Positions 27,259 through 37,185 of a stretch of DNA of 64,000 bases are shown one piece after another (the first letter of the stretch is position 1; each line of letters begins with the position of its first letter). The stretch covers positions 2,108,001-2,172,000 of the forward strand of contig NZ_CP013386.1 in assembly GCF_001523745.2 (NCBI RefSeq). The letters run 5' to 3'. This stretch comes from Burkholderia mayonis. Lineage in GTDB: Bacteria > Pseudomonadota > Gammaproteobacteria > Burkholderiales > Burkholderiaceae. The notes below the pieces were generated by a model that had not been told where the DNA came from, searched no databases, and worked only from the letters and a program-made list of their open reading frames with translations. The translations under genes and the position numbers were made by a program.

Positions 27259-28236
27259 ATGACATACGCATCACAGCAATATCGATACCGGTCTTCGTCT
27301 TCGCGAACACGGTTCGCGCGGCGCTGTCTCGCCATCGTCTCGGCCGTGGGGGCGCTCGCGCTCGGGCTCGCCAACAGCGCCGCAAACGCGCAGGCGCAGG
27401 CCAACGCCGAAACGCCCGCCGCCGTCGAATCCGGCGCGGCGGATGCGGCGCTTCCGCCCGAGCTCGCGAAGGTCTCGAAGCTGTCCGTCGACCAGCAGGT
27501 TCGCTGGCTGCGCACGGCCGCTCGCCAGGGCGCGCTCGAGAAGCTCGACGATGCGACGCTCGCCGCGCTCTTCAAGTCGCTCGATCCGCAGACGGTGCCC
27601 GATTACGTCGCGGCGGGGCCGATCGGCTATCCGTCGTATGAATTCACGATGCTGCGCCAGGAGCGCATCAGCGGCAAATGGTCGGATACGCCCGACCACA
27701 TGTTCGTCAAGGTGACGCACGGGCCGCTGCGCGTCTACGCGAAGTGGCTGCCGGACGGCGCGCATTCGGGCCAGGAAGTGATCTACGACTCGACGAAGCG
27801 CACCGACGAGATGTACGGCCACCTGGGCGGCCTGCTCGGCAAGGTGCCGATGTGGACGTCGCTCGACGGCGCGCTCGCCCGCGCACAGTCGAACCATCAG
27901 GTACGCGATCTCGGCACCGAGTTCGTCGCGAACCTCTATCTGAGCGAAGCGAAGAAATACCGTGAAGCCGGCACGCTGAAGCCGACGCGCGTCGAGGCGA
28001 AGACGATCAAGGGCGTGCGCGTCGTCGCGTTCACCTACGAGACGCCCGGCGGCCGGCCGCAGTTCTATGCGAAGAAGGAGACGCTCGGGCTCGATCTGCG
28101 GCAGCCGTACTTCCGCACCGTCGAATCGTTCGACAACGACGGCCGCGTGTTCGAGCGGATCGTGTTCGAGAAGGTCGCGCCGAAGTCGTTCGACGAAACG
28201 GCGTTCGATCCGAAGAATCCCGATTACAAGTTCTGA
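27259..28236 (+). CDS. DUF1571-domain exported protein
   Basis: A 325-residue protein with a signal peptide (hydrophobic stretch CLAIVSAVGALALGLANSAA, cleavage after ANA, near residue 45). The DUF1571 region covers about 110-320 (SYEFTMLRQERISGKWSDTP, VYAKWLPDGAHSGQEVIYDS). Function unknown. It lies 54 bp after fadD with its own GGGAGGA site and may be co-transcribed. A hairpin follows the stop. Confidence 0.85.
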   Translation: MTYASQQYRYRSSSSRTRFARRCLAIVSAVGALALGLANSAANAQAQANAETPAAVESGAADAALPPELAKVSKLSVDQQVRWLRTAARQGALEKLDDATLAALFKSLDPQTVPDYVAAGPIGYPSYEFTMLRQERISGKWSDTPDHMFVKVTHGPLRVYAKWLPDGAHSGQEVIYDSTKRTDEMYGHLGGLLGKVPMWTSLDGALARAQSNHQVRDLGTEFVANLYLSEAKKYREAGTLKPTRVEAKTIKGVRVVAFTYETPGGRPQFYAKKETLGLDLRQPYFRTVESFDNDGRVFERIVFEKVAPKSFDETAFDPKNPDYKF

Positions 28237-28274
28237 CCCGTCATCGTTTCGTCACGAACGGCGGCGAGCATTCG

Positions 28275-28325
28275 CCGCAACGAAACGCCGCGCGGCTCTC
28301 CGGCTCGCACGGCGTTTTGTTGCGG
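28275..28325 (+). terminator. Imperfect hairpin terminator after the DUF1571 gene
   Basis: CCGCAA...AAACGCCG...GCG on the left pairs with CGC...CGGCGTTT...TTGCGG on the right (28275-28325), with a T-rich 3' side. It lies about 40 nt beyond the stop codon. Confidence 0.6.
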
Positions 28326-28373
28326 CGGCGCCTCGGCTAGCCGAGGCGGCCAACCGTCACGCGATCGACGCGA

Positions 28374-28646
28374 TCAGTCGTCGTCGTGATGGCGGCGCCA
28401 CCGGCGCTCGTGCCGCTGACGCTCCCAGCGGTCTTCATCGTCGTCGCCGCGCCATTCGTATCCGCCGTACGCGGGATACCCGACGACCGCTGGTTGGGGC
28501 GCGACGTAGACGGGCTGCGGCGCCACATAGACGGGCGCGACCGGCACGCCGAGCCCGATCGACAGATCGACGCCGCCCGCCGTCGCGGCGCCCGATGCGG
28601 CGAGCGCCGCGATGCCCAGCATCGTGATCGTCAGAATCTTTTTCAT
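28374..28646 (-). CDS. Small exported protein with PVYVAPQ repeats and charged tail
   Basis: A 90-residue product with a clear signal peptide (MKKILTITMLGIAALAASGA ATA). Then come two PVYVAPQP repeats, a Tyr/Gly segment (VVGYPAYGGYEW) and an extremely charged tail of Asp, Arg and His (DDDEDRWERQRHERRWRRHH). It resembles small periplasmic YXXP-type proteins found in many Burkholderia, whose function is not known; metal binding by the tail is speculation. The ATG at 28646 is fixed by the signal peptide. The next 305 bp (28647-28951) hold only the divergent promoter region with hfq2; a -10-like TATAGT is visible near 28813. Confidence 0.75.
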   Translation of the reverse strand: MKKILTITMLGIAALAASGAATAGGVDLSIGLGVPVAPVYVAPQPVYVAPQPAVVGYPAYGGYEWRGDDDEDRWERQRHERRWRRHHDDD

Positions 28647-28951
28647 GTTCGTCACCTCGTTTCGCCGGCCTGGCCGACTTCGTGAACGCACTCTAGCGGA
28701 CCTGCACGGCGCCAGGTGCAACGGCCATGCGAGAGCTGTAACCCGACGTAACGAAAGTGCGGCCAAACGCGCTTTATCCGATTGGACGGATCGCGCAAAT
28801 GCACGGGACCGTCTATAGTGGGTAACGGTTGGACACAAACGCTCGCGCGCGCATCGGGTTCGAACAGGGTAAAATCCCGCCCAACGCTGTGTAAGTTCGC
28901 ATGCGGCGAAACGCATAACTCTTAATTGACGCCGGCATCTGCCGCTTTTTA

Positions 28952-29569
28952 ATGGCCAATCCTGCAGAATCCCATCCGCAAAACGACTTCATCAATGCCG
29001 CGCGCAAGGAACGCAAGCGCGTCGAAATCTATCTCGTCAACGGTATTCGCCTGACGGGGTGCATTGAGTCGTTCGACCAGTACCTGGTGATGCTGCGCAC
29101 GCCCGTCGGCCTGCAAGGCATCTATAAACGCGCCATCTCGACGATCCAGCTCGACACGGGCGGCTCCCGTCCGGGCGGCCCGCGCGGGCCGCGTCCGGGC
29201 GGGCCGCACGGCGGCGGCGGCCGCTCCGGCGGGCGCGAAGGCGGCGGCCACGGTCCGTATGGTTCGCACGGCGGCGGCTCCCGCGAGCCGCGCGGCGACG
29301 GCGGCGGCTATGGTTCCCGCGAATCCCGCGGCGACGGCGGCTATGGTGCTCGCGAATCCCGCGACGGCGGCGGCTATGGTTCCCGCGAATCCCGCGGCGA
29401 CGGCTACGGCGCGCGCGAGCCGCGTGAACCGCGCGAGCCCCGTGAATCATACGGCGCGCCGCGCGAGCCGCAAGACGGCGTGTCGACGCCGTCCGGCGCG
29501 CAAGAGCGCAACGGCCCCGTGATCGTCACGCGCCGCCGCCGCTCGCTCGGCCCGACTGACGGCCAATAA
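28952..29569 (+). CDS. hfq2: RNA chaperone Hfq2 with long Gly/Arg-rich tail
   Basis: A 205-residue protein. Residues 10-70 form an Sm fold ([20 protein letters not shown] and [20 protein letters not shown], then YKRAISTIQ). Canonical Hfq has LFLNALRKE and YKHAIST; here Arg replaces the proximal-site His, typical of the second Hfq of Burkholderia. About 130 residues follow in which [16 protein letters not shown] units repeat, then an REP-rich stretch. The tail is likely disordered. It binds small RNAs and mRNAs post-transcriptionally. The ATG lacks a strong Shine-Dalgarno sequence. A strong terminator follows. Confidence 0.9.
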   Translation: MANPAESHPQNDFINAARKERKRVEIYLVNGIRLTGCIESFDQYLVMLRTPVGLQGIYKRAISTIQLDTGGSRPGGPRGPRPGGPHGGGGRSGGREGGGHGPYGSHGGGSREPRGDGGGYGSRESRGDGGYGARESRDGGGYGSRESRGDGYGAREPREPREPRESYGAPREPQDGVSTPSGAQERNGPVIVTRRRRSLGPTDGQ

Positions 29570-29586
29570 GCGCCTCCGTCCATACG

Positions 29587-29621
29587 AAAAAGGGCAAGCC
29601 GGTGAACGGCTTGCCCTTTTT
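29587..29621 (+). terminator. Terminator of hfq2
   Basis: A perfect 15-bp stem AAAAAGGGCAAGCCG with its complement, loop GTGAA, ending in T residues on either strand. It may also serve the convergent DUF2968 gene. Confidence 0.93.
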
Positions 29622-29709
29622 CTCATTGAGCGTCGGGAGCGCACATCGCGGCGAAAGCCGGCGCTCGCCCGAAGCCGGGCCGTCCGGTTCCGCCCCGCCC
29701 CATTTGTGA

Positions 29710-30432
29710 TTACCGTACTCTCGGCAATCCAGCGTCAGCCTGCCTCTGTAGCGAGCGCACCTGCTTCTGCAGCTTGCGCAGCTGATCCTGCAGCTCGTTC
29801 TTCTGCGCCTGCAGCGCGACCGCCTCGTCGAGCTTGTCCTTCTGCCGGCTCGCGACGGCCACCCGTTGCTCGCGTGCAATGTTCAGATCCGCCTGCAGCC
29901 GGTTCGCCCGCTCCTGCGCGGCGGCGATCTGCCGGTCCGTCTGCGCCTTCTGCGACTCGAGCTTCGCGGCCTGGAGCTCGCTCACCGCGAGATTCTCGGA
30001 CTGTTTCGCGAAATCGCGGTAGACCGCTTCCGCACGCGCATCGTTCGCCGTCTTGATCACGCGCCAGAACGCCTTCTGCTGGAACAGCGCGATGAAGTAT
30101 GTACCTTCCTCGACGTTGAACAGCAGGCTCGCGCCGTAGCTGCCGTTGTACGTCGTGCGCATTTCGGTCAGCTCGCGCGCCTGGATCTGCCGTTGCAACT
30201 CGTCGATCGTGCTCTGCCCGTTCGCGTCGACGCTCGCGGCCGTCGGCGCGCTCGGCGCCGACAGGTTGACGACGGCCGGCGCCGAAACGGCCGATGCCGC
30301 CGGCACGGCGGACGCCGTCAACACCGGCGACGCGCCGCCGTCGCCATCCAATGCCTGCGCATGCGCGCCGCAGAGGCCGCCCGCCGCCGCGATCGCGACG
30401 AAGACGCGCCCCATTCCCCGTATGTGGCTCAT
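29710..30432 (-). CDS. DUF2968-family exported coiled-coil protein
   Basis: A 240-residue protein with a signal peptide (VFVAIAAAGGLCGAHA, cleavage near residue 24), an Ala/Ser/Val linker and a conserved middle (ELTEMRTTYNGSYGASLLFN, IALFQQKAFWRVIK). A long C-terminal coiled coil rich in Gln, Lys and Ala follows (residues 130-235). Function unknown. It is 68 bp downstream of the sigma-54 activator gene on the same strand, at the end of the Tad locus, and might be co-transcribed. The ATG at 30432 places the signal peptide at the N-terminus. Confidence 0.8.
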   Translation of the reverse strand: MSHIRGMGRVFVAIAAAGGLCGAHAQALDGDGGASPVLTASAVPAASAVSAPAVVNLSAPSAPTAASVDANGQSTIDELQRQIQARELTEMRTTYNGSYGASLLFNVEEGTYFIALFQQKAFWRVIKTANDARAEAVYRDFAKQSENLAVSELQAAKLESQKAQTDRQIAAAQERANRLQADLNIAREQRVAVASRQKDKLDEAVALQAQKNELQDQLRKLQKQVRSLQRQADAGLPRVR

Positions 30433-30500
30433 TGTGTTTTTCCTGCTTCGATGTTGTAGTTTTTCGAATGCATGTCTGCCGGCTGCCTCGCAGCCGCGCT

Positions 30501-31892
30501 TCACTCGCTTTCCCGTGCTTCAGGCTCCTCGTCGAAAATCTGGTATTTGCGCATCTTTTCCCACAGCACCTTGCGGCTGATCCCGAGATGCTGTGCGGTA
30601 TCCTGCCGACGCCAACCGTTTGCGTCAAGCGCGGAAATCACGCGGCTGCGCTCGGTCATGTCCCACTTGCTGCGATCGACGAACACGTCGGGCGCGCTCT
30701 CGGCCGGCACCGGCTGCGCGGCGCTGCGCGCATGCGCGACGAGCCGCTGCAGCCGCGCCGCGTCCCAGCCGCCCGTCTGCCTGACCGTCACGCCGACCCG
30801 TTCGGCCAGATTGCGCAGCTCGCGCACGTTGCCGGGGAAGTACGAATCGGCGACCGCTTCGGCGAGCCAGTAAGGCAGCTCCGGCAGCGCCGCGAGGCGA
30901 TCGTCGCCGACGACCGATGCGACGAACGACTTGAAGAGCGCGATCTTGTCGATGGGACCGCGCTCCTCGAGCGACGGGATGCTGAGCTCGATCACTGCGA
31001 GCCGGTAGTACAGGTCCGCGCGGAAGAGGCCGTCCTTCACGAGCTGCGGCAGTTTCTTGTTGCTCGCCGCGACGAGCCGGAAATCGACCTTGACGGACGC
31101 CGTCGCGCCGACACGCAGCACCGCGCCGTCCTCGAGCACGCGCAGCAGCTTGACCTGCTGATAGAGCGGCAGGTCGCCAACTTCGTCGAGAAAGAGCGTG
31201 CCGCCCGCGGCCTGCTCGAAATACCCCTTGTGCGTGCCGACCGCGCCCGTAAACGAGCCCTTCGCGTGCCCGAAGAACAGCGATTCGAACAGGCCGTCCG
31301 GAATCGCGCCGCAGTTGACGGGCACGAACTCGCCCATGCAGTAGCGCGAGTGTTTCTCGTGCAGCAGCTGCGCGATCCGCTCCTTGCCGACGCCCGTCTC
31401 GCCGTGCAGCAGCACGTTCGTGTCGCAGTCGGCGAACGTGTCGACTTCCTGCAAAAGCGCCTGCATGCACTCGGAATGCGCGACGAGCGCGCTCGGCTCG
31501 AGCGTTTTTGCCGCGTGCGCGCGCAGTTGCACCGCGAGCTTCGAGATCATCCCGCGCAGTTCCGCGCACGTGAAGTCGAGCGGCAGGACATGCGAATACT
31601 CGGGCGGGTACAGCGACGGATCGTGATCGCGCGCGGCGCCGACCCAGACGACCGGCATGCCGATGTCCGACTGCCAGCTACGAAGGAACGCCGCCCCGCT
31701 TTCGATCATCGTGACGCTGATGATCGCGAGCGACGGCCGCATCGCGGTCCGCTCCGGCGACAGCACCTCGTTGTCGGCGCGGATCACCTCGACTTCGAAG
31801 CTCGACATGCAGCGTGCGACCCGGTCGACGATGTCGGCCTTGCCCTCCCAGACGTACAGGTCGAGTCCCTCGATTGCGTTCGTGTTTCTCAT
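30501..31892 (-). CDS. Sigma-54-dependent transcriptional activator (NtrC-type) of the Tad locus
   Basis: A 463-residue enhancer-binding protein. Residues 1-125 look like a degenerate receiver domain ([20 protein letters not shown]) without a clear phospho-Asp. The AAA+ domain has Walker [17 protein letters not shown] (near 160), the sigma-54 contact loop GSFTGA (a GAFTGA variant), Walker [15 protein letters not shown] and [21 protein letters not shown] Fis-type helix-turn-helix ends the protein ([20 protein letters not shown]). It lies 16 bp after tadG, so it is the last gene of the tad operon. Its most likely target in the window is the sigma-54 promoter at 44010-44025 (inference). Confidence 0.92.
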   Translation of the reverse strand: MRNTNAIEGLDLYVWEGKADIVDRVARCMSSFEVEVIRADNEVLSPERTAMRPSLAIISVTMIESGAAFLRSWQSDIGMPVVWVGAARDHDPSLYPPEYSHVLPLDFTCAELRGMISKLAVQLRAHAAKTLEPSALVAHSECMQALLQEVDTFADCDTNVLLHGETGVGKERIAQLLHEKHSRYCMGEFVPVNCGAIPDGLFESLFFGHAKGSFTGAVGTHKGYFEQAAGGTLFLDEVGDLPLYQQVKLLRVLEDGAVLRVGATASVKVDFRLVAASNKKLPQLVKDGLFRADLYYRLAVIELSIPSLEERGPIDKIALFKSFVASVVGDDRLAALPELPYWLAEAVADSYFPGNVRELRNLAERVGVTVRQTGGWDAARLQRLVAHARSAAQPVPAESAPDVFVDRSKWDMTERSRVISALDANGWRRQDTAQHLGISRKVLWEKMRKYQIFDEEPEARESE

Positions 31893-31908
31893 CGTTATCG
31901 TGACTTCT

Positions 31909-33717
31909 TCAATAAACCGTTTGCGCGGTGCCGCAGGTCAGCGCCTCGTTGTGGACTGTCGCCGCGCCAACTTGCACGCCGAGCAGGTTCAGGAGCGGCA
32001 CGACGACCTGATCGAGCGAGCTCAGCACGGGGCCGAGCTGGTTCAGGAGAACCGTCACCACCGGATTGAGCGTGCTGCCGACCGGCACCGGCACACCGAG
32101 CACATAGAGCGTCAGGCCATTCTGCCCCGTCAGCGATTGCGCGGCGCCCGACAGCGCGTTCGCGAGCACCGAGCCCACCGCGTTCGAATTCGCCGTCTGG
32201 TAGTCGTCGGCGTCACCCGTCACGCCGTTGAACGTCAGCGTCGCGGCGCTGGCCTTCGGCACGACCGCCGGCAGCGCGACGGCCGACTTGACCTGCAGGA
32301 GCGGTGCGTTCACCAGGCCGATCGATGCAATCGTCGCAGGCGCGTCGCAGGCGAACGTCTGCTGCGCGGAAAGATCCGTCGGCGGGTCGCCCACGCACAG
32401 GTTCGCGAGGCCCGGCTGCACGACGATCGTCGCGCGGCTCGCTGCGGCGGTTGCAGCGCAACTCGTCGATTGCAGCCACGCGGAGCCTGTCGCGACCTGC
32501 AGCGCGATCGGCAGGCTCAGATCGACCTGTATCAGGTTCTGCACGAGGCTCACGAGCAGCGCGAGCGGCAACAGCACGCCGGTGGGCGACAGCCCCGTGG
32601 TGCCGAGACTCACTTTCACATACAACCGGATCTGCGCATTGTTCGCCTGCGTGCGCCACGCCCCCGCCTTCGGGTCCGTTCCCGCCTCGCCGATCGCGAT
32701 CGACGGCGGCTCGATGATCTGCAGCTTCAGCGTCGCGCCCTGGCCCGCGAGCTGCAACCCCGTCGCGACGTCGACGGCCGGCTTACCCGCCGCCGCCACC
32801 TCGGCCGCGACCATCAGTGCGTCGAACACGTTGATCTTCGCGTCGGCGGCCGCCTGCGTGTCGGACAAGCCGAGCGCGAACACTCCGGGCCCGCCCGACC
32901 GGCTGCCGATGCTGAACTTCCCGCCGCCCAGATTCGCGCCGACGATCGCCTGCAGCGCGGCGACGCTCGCCTGCAGGTTCGCGTTCACGACCCGGGTGCG
33001 CGACAGCGCGGTCAGCGTCAGCTGCGCGAACTGCCCCGCCGTCACCTGTGTCGACAGCAGTTCATTGACCGTCAGCACGTTCGCGGCCGCCATCAGGTCG
33101 CCGAGCTTGATCTGCGTCGACGCGAGCGCCTGATACGACAGCACGTTCAAGCTCAGATTCGCGCCGAGCAGCGCGTTCAGCACGTTGTTCACGAGGCCGC
33201 CCTGCAGGCTCGCGAGCGTCGTGCCGACCGTGAACTGATCGATGTTGGTCGCCTTCGCGGTCGACGTCGCGCTGACCGTGCGCGACGAGCCGAGGAAGAA
33301 GTACGGCACGCTCTGCGTCGCCGTCACCTGCACCGCGTTCAGCGGCGTCGACGTCGTATTGAAATAGCTCGGCCCCGCGTTGCTCTGCGTGTCCCAGCGC
33401 CCGCACGAAAGCGCGAGCGTGTTGCCGCTCTTCGTCGGGTCGAAGCCGTTCGAGCGCGCGTTCGCGTTCGCGGCGGCGGCAGGCTGAGTGCACTGGTCGT
33501 CCATCTTCTGCGCGGCGGCGAGCGCTGCCATGTCGGCGACCCGCTGCAAGTCGCGGCGCGCGAAGAACACGCTGCCGATGTCGACCGCGCCGAGCGCCGC
33601 GATCGCGGCGAGCATCCAGACCGCCGCGACGACGGCAAACGAGCCGCGTTCGCGCGCGATCGTCCGGCGTCCGCGAGCGGACGGCCGGCCATCGACGCAA
33701 CGGCGAGCTAACGGCAT
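31909..33717 (-). CDS. tadG: TadG-like pilus assembly protein
   Basis: A 602-residue envelope protein with an N-terminal TadE/TadG-type anchor ([35 protein letters not shown]; membrane segment about residues 27-50) and a large extracytoplasmic part. That part has a low-complexity Ala/Val/Leu/Thr-rich sequence. Paired Cys residues near 75-100 and in the C-terminal half could form disulfides. The ATG at 33717 (MPLARRC) was chosen to keep the anchor near the N-terminus. It lies 7 bp after the DUF3613 gene. Confidence 0.85.
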   Translation of the reverse strand: MPLARRCVDGRPSARGRRTIARERGSFAVVAAVWMLAAIAALGAVDIGSVFFARRDLQRVADMAALAAAQKMDDQCTQPAAAANANARSNGFDPTKSGNTLALSCGRWDTQSNAGPSYFNTTSTPLNAVQVTATQSVPYFFLGSSRTVSATSTAKATNIDQFTVGTTLASLQGGLVNNVLNALLGANLSLNVLSYQALASTQIKLGDLMAAANVLTVNELLSTQVTAGQFAQLTLTALSRTRVVNANLQASVAALQAIVGANLGGGKFSIGSRSGGPGVFALGLSDTQAAADAKINVFDALMVAAEVAAAGKPAVDVATGLQLAGQGATLKLQIIEPPSIAIGEAGTDPKAGAWRTQANNAQIRLYVKVSLGTTGLSPTGVLLPLALLVSLVQNLIQVDLSLPIALQVATGSAWLQSTSCAATAAASRATIVVQPGLANLCVGDPPTDLSAQQTFACDAPATIASIGLVNAPLLQVKSAVALPAVVPKASAATLTFNGVTGDADDYQTANSNAVGSVLANALSGAAQSLTGQNGLTLYVLGVPVPVGSTLNPVVTVLLNQLGPVLSSLDQVVVPLLNLLGVQVGAATVHNEALTCGTAQTVY

Positions 33718-33724
33718 GCGAACC

Positions 33725-34096
33725 TCACTGAGAAGGCGACGCCGGCGTGAGAGGGGAGCCCGTCCCGCCGCCACCGCCGCTCATGCTCGCCGCCGATCCG
33801 TAAAACGCCGGAATCTTGGTCTTGAACGAATCGAGATAGCGCTCGTACGCGATCGACGCCGCCTCCCCGATCATCGGCTGCGACGGCCCCGCGTCGCGGT
33901 TGCTCGCCTGCCATTCGAGCCACGTGTGCGTCACGTGGCCGATTTCCGATGCGGCAGGCGTCGCGCCTTGCGGCGATTGCGCGCGGGCGGCGCCCGCCGC
34001 GCCCGCGAGCGCACCCGCCAGCGCGAGCGTCGCGCAAAGCGCGCGGCTGCGTCCGGGGCGGGCCGCGGCGGTCTTGATGTGGTCATGCGTCGTCAT
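33725..34096 (-). CDS. DUF3613 exported protein of the Tad locus
   Basis: A 123-residue product with a signal peptide (ALCATLALAGALAGAAGAAR A, cleavage near residue 39). The short conserved core is HVTHTWLEWQASNRDAG then AYERYLDSFKTKIPAFYG. A Gly/Ser/Pro tail follows. DUF3613 proteins recur in beta-proteobacterial tad clusters; the role is unknown. It sits between tadD (21 bp upstream) and tadG (7 bp downstream). Confidence 0.82.
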   Translation of the reverse strand: MTTHDHIKTAAARPGRSRALCATLALAGALAGAAGAARAQSPQGATPAASEIGHVTHTWLEWQASNRDAGPSQPMIGEAASIAYERYLDSFKTKIPAFYGSAASMSGGGGGTGSPLTPASPSQ

Positions 34097-34117
34097 GTCG
34101 GCTCCGTGTCACGTCTG

Positions 34118-35116
34118 TCATTGCGAGAATCGCTGCAAGAGCGGCACCGTCGGCTCGAAGCCCGACGAGGATGCCGACGCCACGGGCGCGGGCGCCCCCG
34201 CGACGGCCGTTGCGCCCTTGGCGCCGGCCGCGCCCATCGCGCCCATCGCGCCCATCGCGCCTGTGGCGCCTGTGGCGCCTATCACGCCCAACGCCCCGGC
34301 GCCGATGCCCGCCATATTGGCGCCGCCCGTCGTGCTCGCCGAGCCGGTCGCGTTCGGCGCGCCCGGACGCGCGAGCGCCCGCTGCCGCGCGCGCGACGCG
34401 GCCGCGATCTTCGTCGCGTCGTTGCGGATTTCCGTGCGCACCGCGGGCGCGAGCTTCAGCTGATTCATCAAGCCGAGCGCGTCGCGCGTCTGCCCCGTCG
34501 CTAGCAGGAAGAGCGCGACGTTGCTCAGGATCTTCGGATTGTTCTGGTCGAGCTCGGCCGCCTTCATCAGCGGCACGCGCGCGCCCGTGACGTCGCCGCC
34601 GCGCATCCGCGCATAGGCGAGATCGGACAGCGTCAGCGAATCGGTCGGCGCGAGCGTCGCCGCCTGCGCGAGCGCCTGCGACGCGGCGTCGAAATCGCCC
34701 GACGCGCCGGCCAAGAGGCCGAGCCCGCGATAGCCGCGCGCGGCAAGCGGCGTGTTCAGCAACTGCCTGTACGCGACCGTGCTCGCAGCCGGCTGATCGG
34801 TCGCGCGCAGCGCATCCGCACGCAGCAGGACCGTATCCGGCGACGCGCCGTACTGCTTCTCGTACGCGTCGATGTGCGCGAGCGACGCGTAATAGAGCCC
34901 TTGCGACTGCATCCGGCCGATCAGCCCGAGATACATGCCGGGCGTGTCGGGCGGCGCGTTCTTGTCGGCCGCGGCCTGCATCAGCGCCGCGCGCTCGGCC
35001 TGCGCGCCGATCCCGTATCCCGACTCCTTGAACGACCCGCACGCGGCAAGCGACAGCGCAAGCATCGCGAGCGCCGCCGTCGTCGTCGTCATCGGAGAAA
35101 AGCTGCTTCGTCTCAT
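34118..35116 (-). CDS. tadD: TadD-like TPR lipoprotein
   Basis: A 332-residue lipoprotein (signal with lipobox LAAC, Cys near residue 26) bearing tetratricopeptide repeats (DTVLLRADALRATDQPAAST, LSDLAYARMRGGDVTGARVP, PKILSNVALFLLATGQTRDA). TadD is needed for pilus secretin or assembly function. After the TPR region comes a Gly/Ala-rich tail with about nine consecutive G-X-Y triplets (GAT, GAM, GAA, GAK units at about residues 280-305), unusual for this family. It lies 27 bp after tadC. Confidence 0.88.
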   Translation of the reverse strand: MRRSSFSPMTTTTAALAMLALSLAACGSFKESGYGIGAQAERAALMQAAADKNAPPDTPGMYLGLIGRMQSQGLYYASLAHIDAYEKQYGASPDTVLLRADALRATDQPAASTVAYRQLLNTPLAARGYRGLGLLAGASGDFDAASQALAQAATLAPTDSLTLSDLAYARMRGGDVTGARVPLMKAAELDQNNPKILSNVALFLLATGQTRDALGLMNQLKLAPAVRTEIRNDATKIAAASRARQRALARPGAPNATGSASTTGGANMAGIGAGALGVIGATGATGAMGAMGAMGAAGAKGATAVAGAPAPVASASSSGFEPTVPLLQRFSQ

Positions 35117-35143
35117 GTCGTTCCTTCCTTCGTTGCGCGCCGG

Positions 35144-36163
35144 CTAACGACGCGCGGCTGTGAGCGCATGCGTGACAGCGAGCATCCCCGGTCCCGCCGT
35201 CACGATGAAGAGCGCGGGCAGCAGCGTGACGATCATCACGCCCGTCATCTTCACAGTGAGGCGGCCGATCCGCTCGCGCAGCATCGCGCGGCGCACTTCG
35301 CGCAGCCGGTCGCCGAACTGCTTGAGCGGCTCCTGCACCGCGCCGCCGTGCTTGTCGACCTGGATCAGCAAGCGCACGATCGCGCGCAGATCCTCGTTGT
35401 CGAAGCTCGTCGCGAGGCGCTGCAGCGACTGCTCGCGGGTGCGGCCCGCGACGAACTGCCGCTGCGCGATCCCGAGTTCCGACGACAGCACGGGCAGCAT
35501 CCCCTTGAAGTCGTTCGTGACGACCTGGATGCTCTGGTCGAGCGACAGCCCGACGCCCTGCAAGAGCCGCAGCATGTCGACGAGGAGCGGCATCTCGTCG
35601 ACGACGGACTGGCGGCGCGCCGCCGCGCGGCGACGCACGTAGATCTTCGGCAGCATGAAGCCGATGATGACGGACAGCGCGACCCACGCGCTCAGATGCG
35701 TGCCGGCCGTCTCGCCGCCGACGATCGCGACGGCGGCCGGCAGCGCGATCCCGCTCGCGATCCGCGCGCTCAGGAAAATGCCGCGCGTGTGCGCGTCGAC
35801 GTACCCGCACTGCTCGAGCAGCATCCGGTCCTCGTCGGCGACGATCTGCTTGCCGAGCCGCGTGTCGAGCAATCGCATCCCGAACTTGCCCGCGCGGTCG
35901 AGCAGCGTCGCGAAACGCGGCTGGCGCTCGGCGGGCGCCGCATCCGCGGCGGGCGGACGCGGCACGCCGGTCGCGGCCGCGGCGCCTGCCGTCGTCCGCG
36001 CGGCGGCCGCTTCCAGCGCGGCCGCGCGCTGGTCGAGCGCGTCGGCGAGCGCGCGGCCGGTGCGCTGCGTGAGCACGATCCGCATGATCGCGAGCACGGC
36101 GAGCATCAGCACGCCGAGTGCACCGAGTGCGAGCGCAATCGCGCCGAGACGGCTGGAATCCAT
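35144..36163 (-). CDS. tadC: Tad pilus inner-membrane protein TadC
   Basis: A 339-residue protein with a type II secretion F domain. An N-terminal membrane segment (AIALALGALGVLMLAVLAIM) and two further hydrophobic stretches surround the F domain (VDEMPLLVDMLRLLQGVGLS, LRAIVRLLIQVDKHGGAVQE). It ends with a membrane segment (VKMTGVMIVTLLPALFIVTA). It pairs with TadB as the inner-membrane platform of the pilus. The ATG at 36163 lies 5 bp after the tadB stop. Confidence 0.9.
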   Translation of the reverse strand: MDSSRLGAIALALGALGVLMLAVLAIMRIVLTQRTGRALADALDQRAAALEAAAARTTAGAAAATGVPRPPAADAAPAERQPRFATLLDRAGKFGMRLLDTRLGKQIVADEDRMLLEQCGYVDAHTRGIFLSARIASGIALPAAVAIVGGETAGTHLSAWVALSVIIGFMLPKIYVRRRAAARRQSVVDEMPLLVDMLRLLQGVGLSLDQSIQVVTNDFKGMLPVLSSELGIAQRQFVAGRTREQSLQRLATSFDNEDLRAIVRLLIQVDKHGGAVQEPLKQFGDRLREVRRAMLRERIGRLTVKMTGVMIVTLLPALFIVTAGPGMLAVTHALTAARR

Positions 36164-36168
36164 CGTCG

Positions 36169-37185
36169 TCACCTCAATCTGGCGAGCCGGTACAGCCAGT
36201 AGCCGCCGCCGACTTGCAGGATGAACGCGAGATACACGAGCTGGCGCCCCGTCGGGTCGAGCCACATCGCGCTGAAGTACTTCGGATTCGTCGCGATCAC
36301 GAAGCTGCCGATTCCGACGGGCAGCGCGCCGAGCACCCAAGCTGACAGCCGCGTCTCCGCCGACATCGCGACGAGCTCGCGCTCCGCCTGCTCGAGGTCG
36401 CGCATGAAGACGGCCATCCGGTCGAGCATCACGTCCGCACGGCCGCCGTACTTGACCGACAGCCGCAGCACCGAGCCGACGAGCTCGAATTCCTTGATCC
36501 GATAGAGCGCCGCGATATAGACCATCGCGCGATCGATCTCGACGCCCGATCGCAGCATCCGCGACACGTGATCGAGGCAGCCTCGCAGCGGCGCCTCGGT
36601 CGTCTGCAGCGTCGCCTGGAACGCGGCGGGCACGCTGTTGCCGAGCGTGACGAGCCGCACGATGCCGTCGAGGAACGACGGCAGTTGCCGGACGATCTGC
36701 AGGCGCCGCTTCTGCATCCGCGACACGAGCCAGAACAGGACGAGCGTCGCCCCCGCGACGAGCGTCGCGACGGCGGCGAGCAAGCCGCCGCGCAGCCCCG
36801 TCCACAGCGTCGCGACGAGCGTCGCCGCGACGAGCAGGATCAGCGGCGTGCGAATCTCGGGCACGCCCGCGCGGTTCGATACGTTGAGCCACGCGTCGGC
36901 CGCGCGCTCGCGCCATCGCGCGAAACCGAAACCGTCGGCAGGCTTCGCGCCCGGCGCGCCGCCCGCCGCGCCCGCGGCGGACGCAGACGCGGCCGCACGC
37001 GTCGACTCGCCCGCGAGCGGCGCCTTCGGCTGCGCGCCCGGGCGCGCGCCGGGCTCGAGCCGGCTGTCGATGTAGCGCGCCGCATGCGCGCGCTCCTTGG
37101 TCGCCTCGCCGCGCCGCCACAGCGCGAGCGCCGCCGCCGCGCACAAGAGCGCGAGGGCGAGCGCGAAGAGCGCCGCGCTAGACAT
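36169..37185 (-). CDS. tadB: Tad pilus inner-membrane protein TadB
   Basis: A 338-residue type II secretion F-domain protein. It has an N-terminal membrane helix (AALFALALALLCAAAALALW), an Ala/Pro-rich linker, two membrane segments (TPLILLVAATLVATLWTGLR, ATLVLFWLVSRM) and the F domain (QLPSFLDGIVRLVTLGNSVP). It partners TadC and the TadA ATPase. Its start overlaps the tadA stop by 8 nt. Confidence 0.9.
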   Translation of the reverse strand: MSSAALFALALALLCAAAALALWRRGEATKERAHAARYIDSRLEPGARPGAQPKAPLAGESTRAAASASAAGAAGGAPGAKPADGFGFARWRERAADAWLNVSNRAGVPEIRTPLILLVAATLVATLWTGLRGGLLAAVATLVAGATLVLFWLVSRMQKRRLQIVRQLPSFLDGIVRLVTLGNSVPAAFQATLQTTEAPLRGCLDHVSRMLRSGVEIDRAMVYIAALYRIKEFELVGSVLRLSVKYGGRADVMLDRMAVFMRDLEQAERELVAMSAETRLSAWVLGALPVGIGSFVIATNPKYFSAMWLDPTGRQLVYLAFILQVGGGYWLYRLARLR

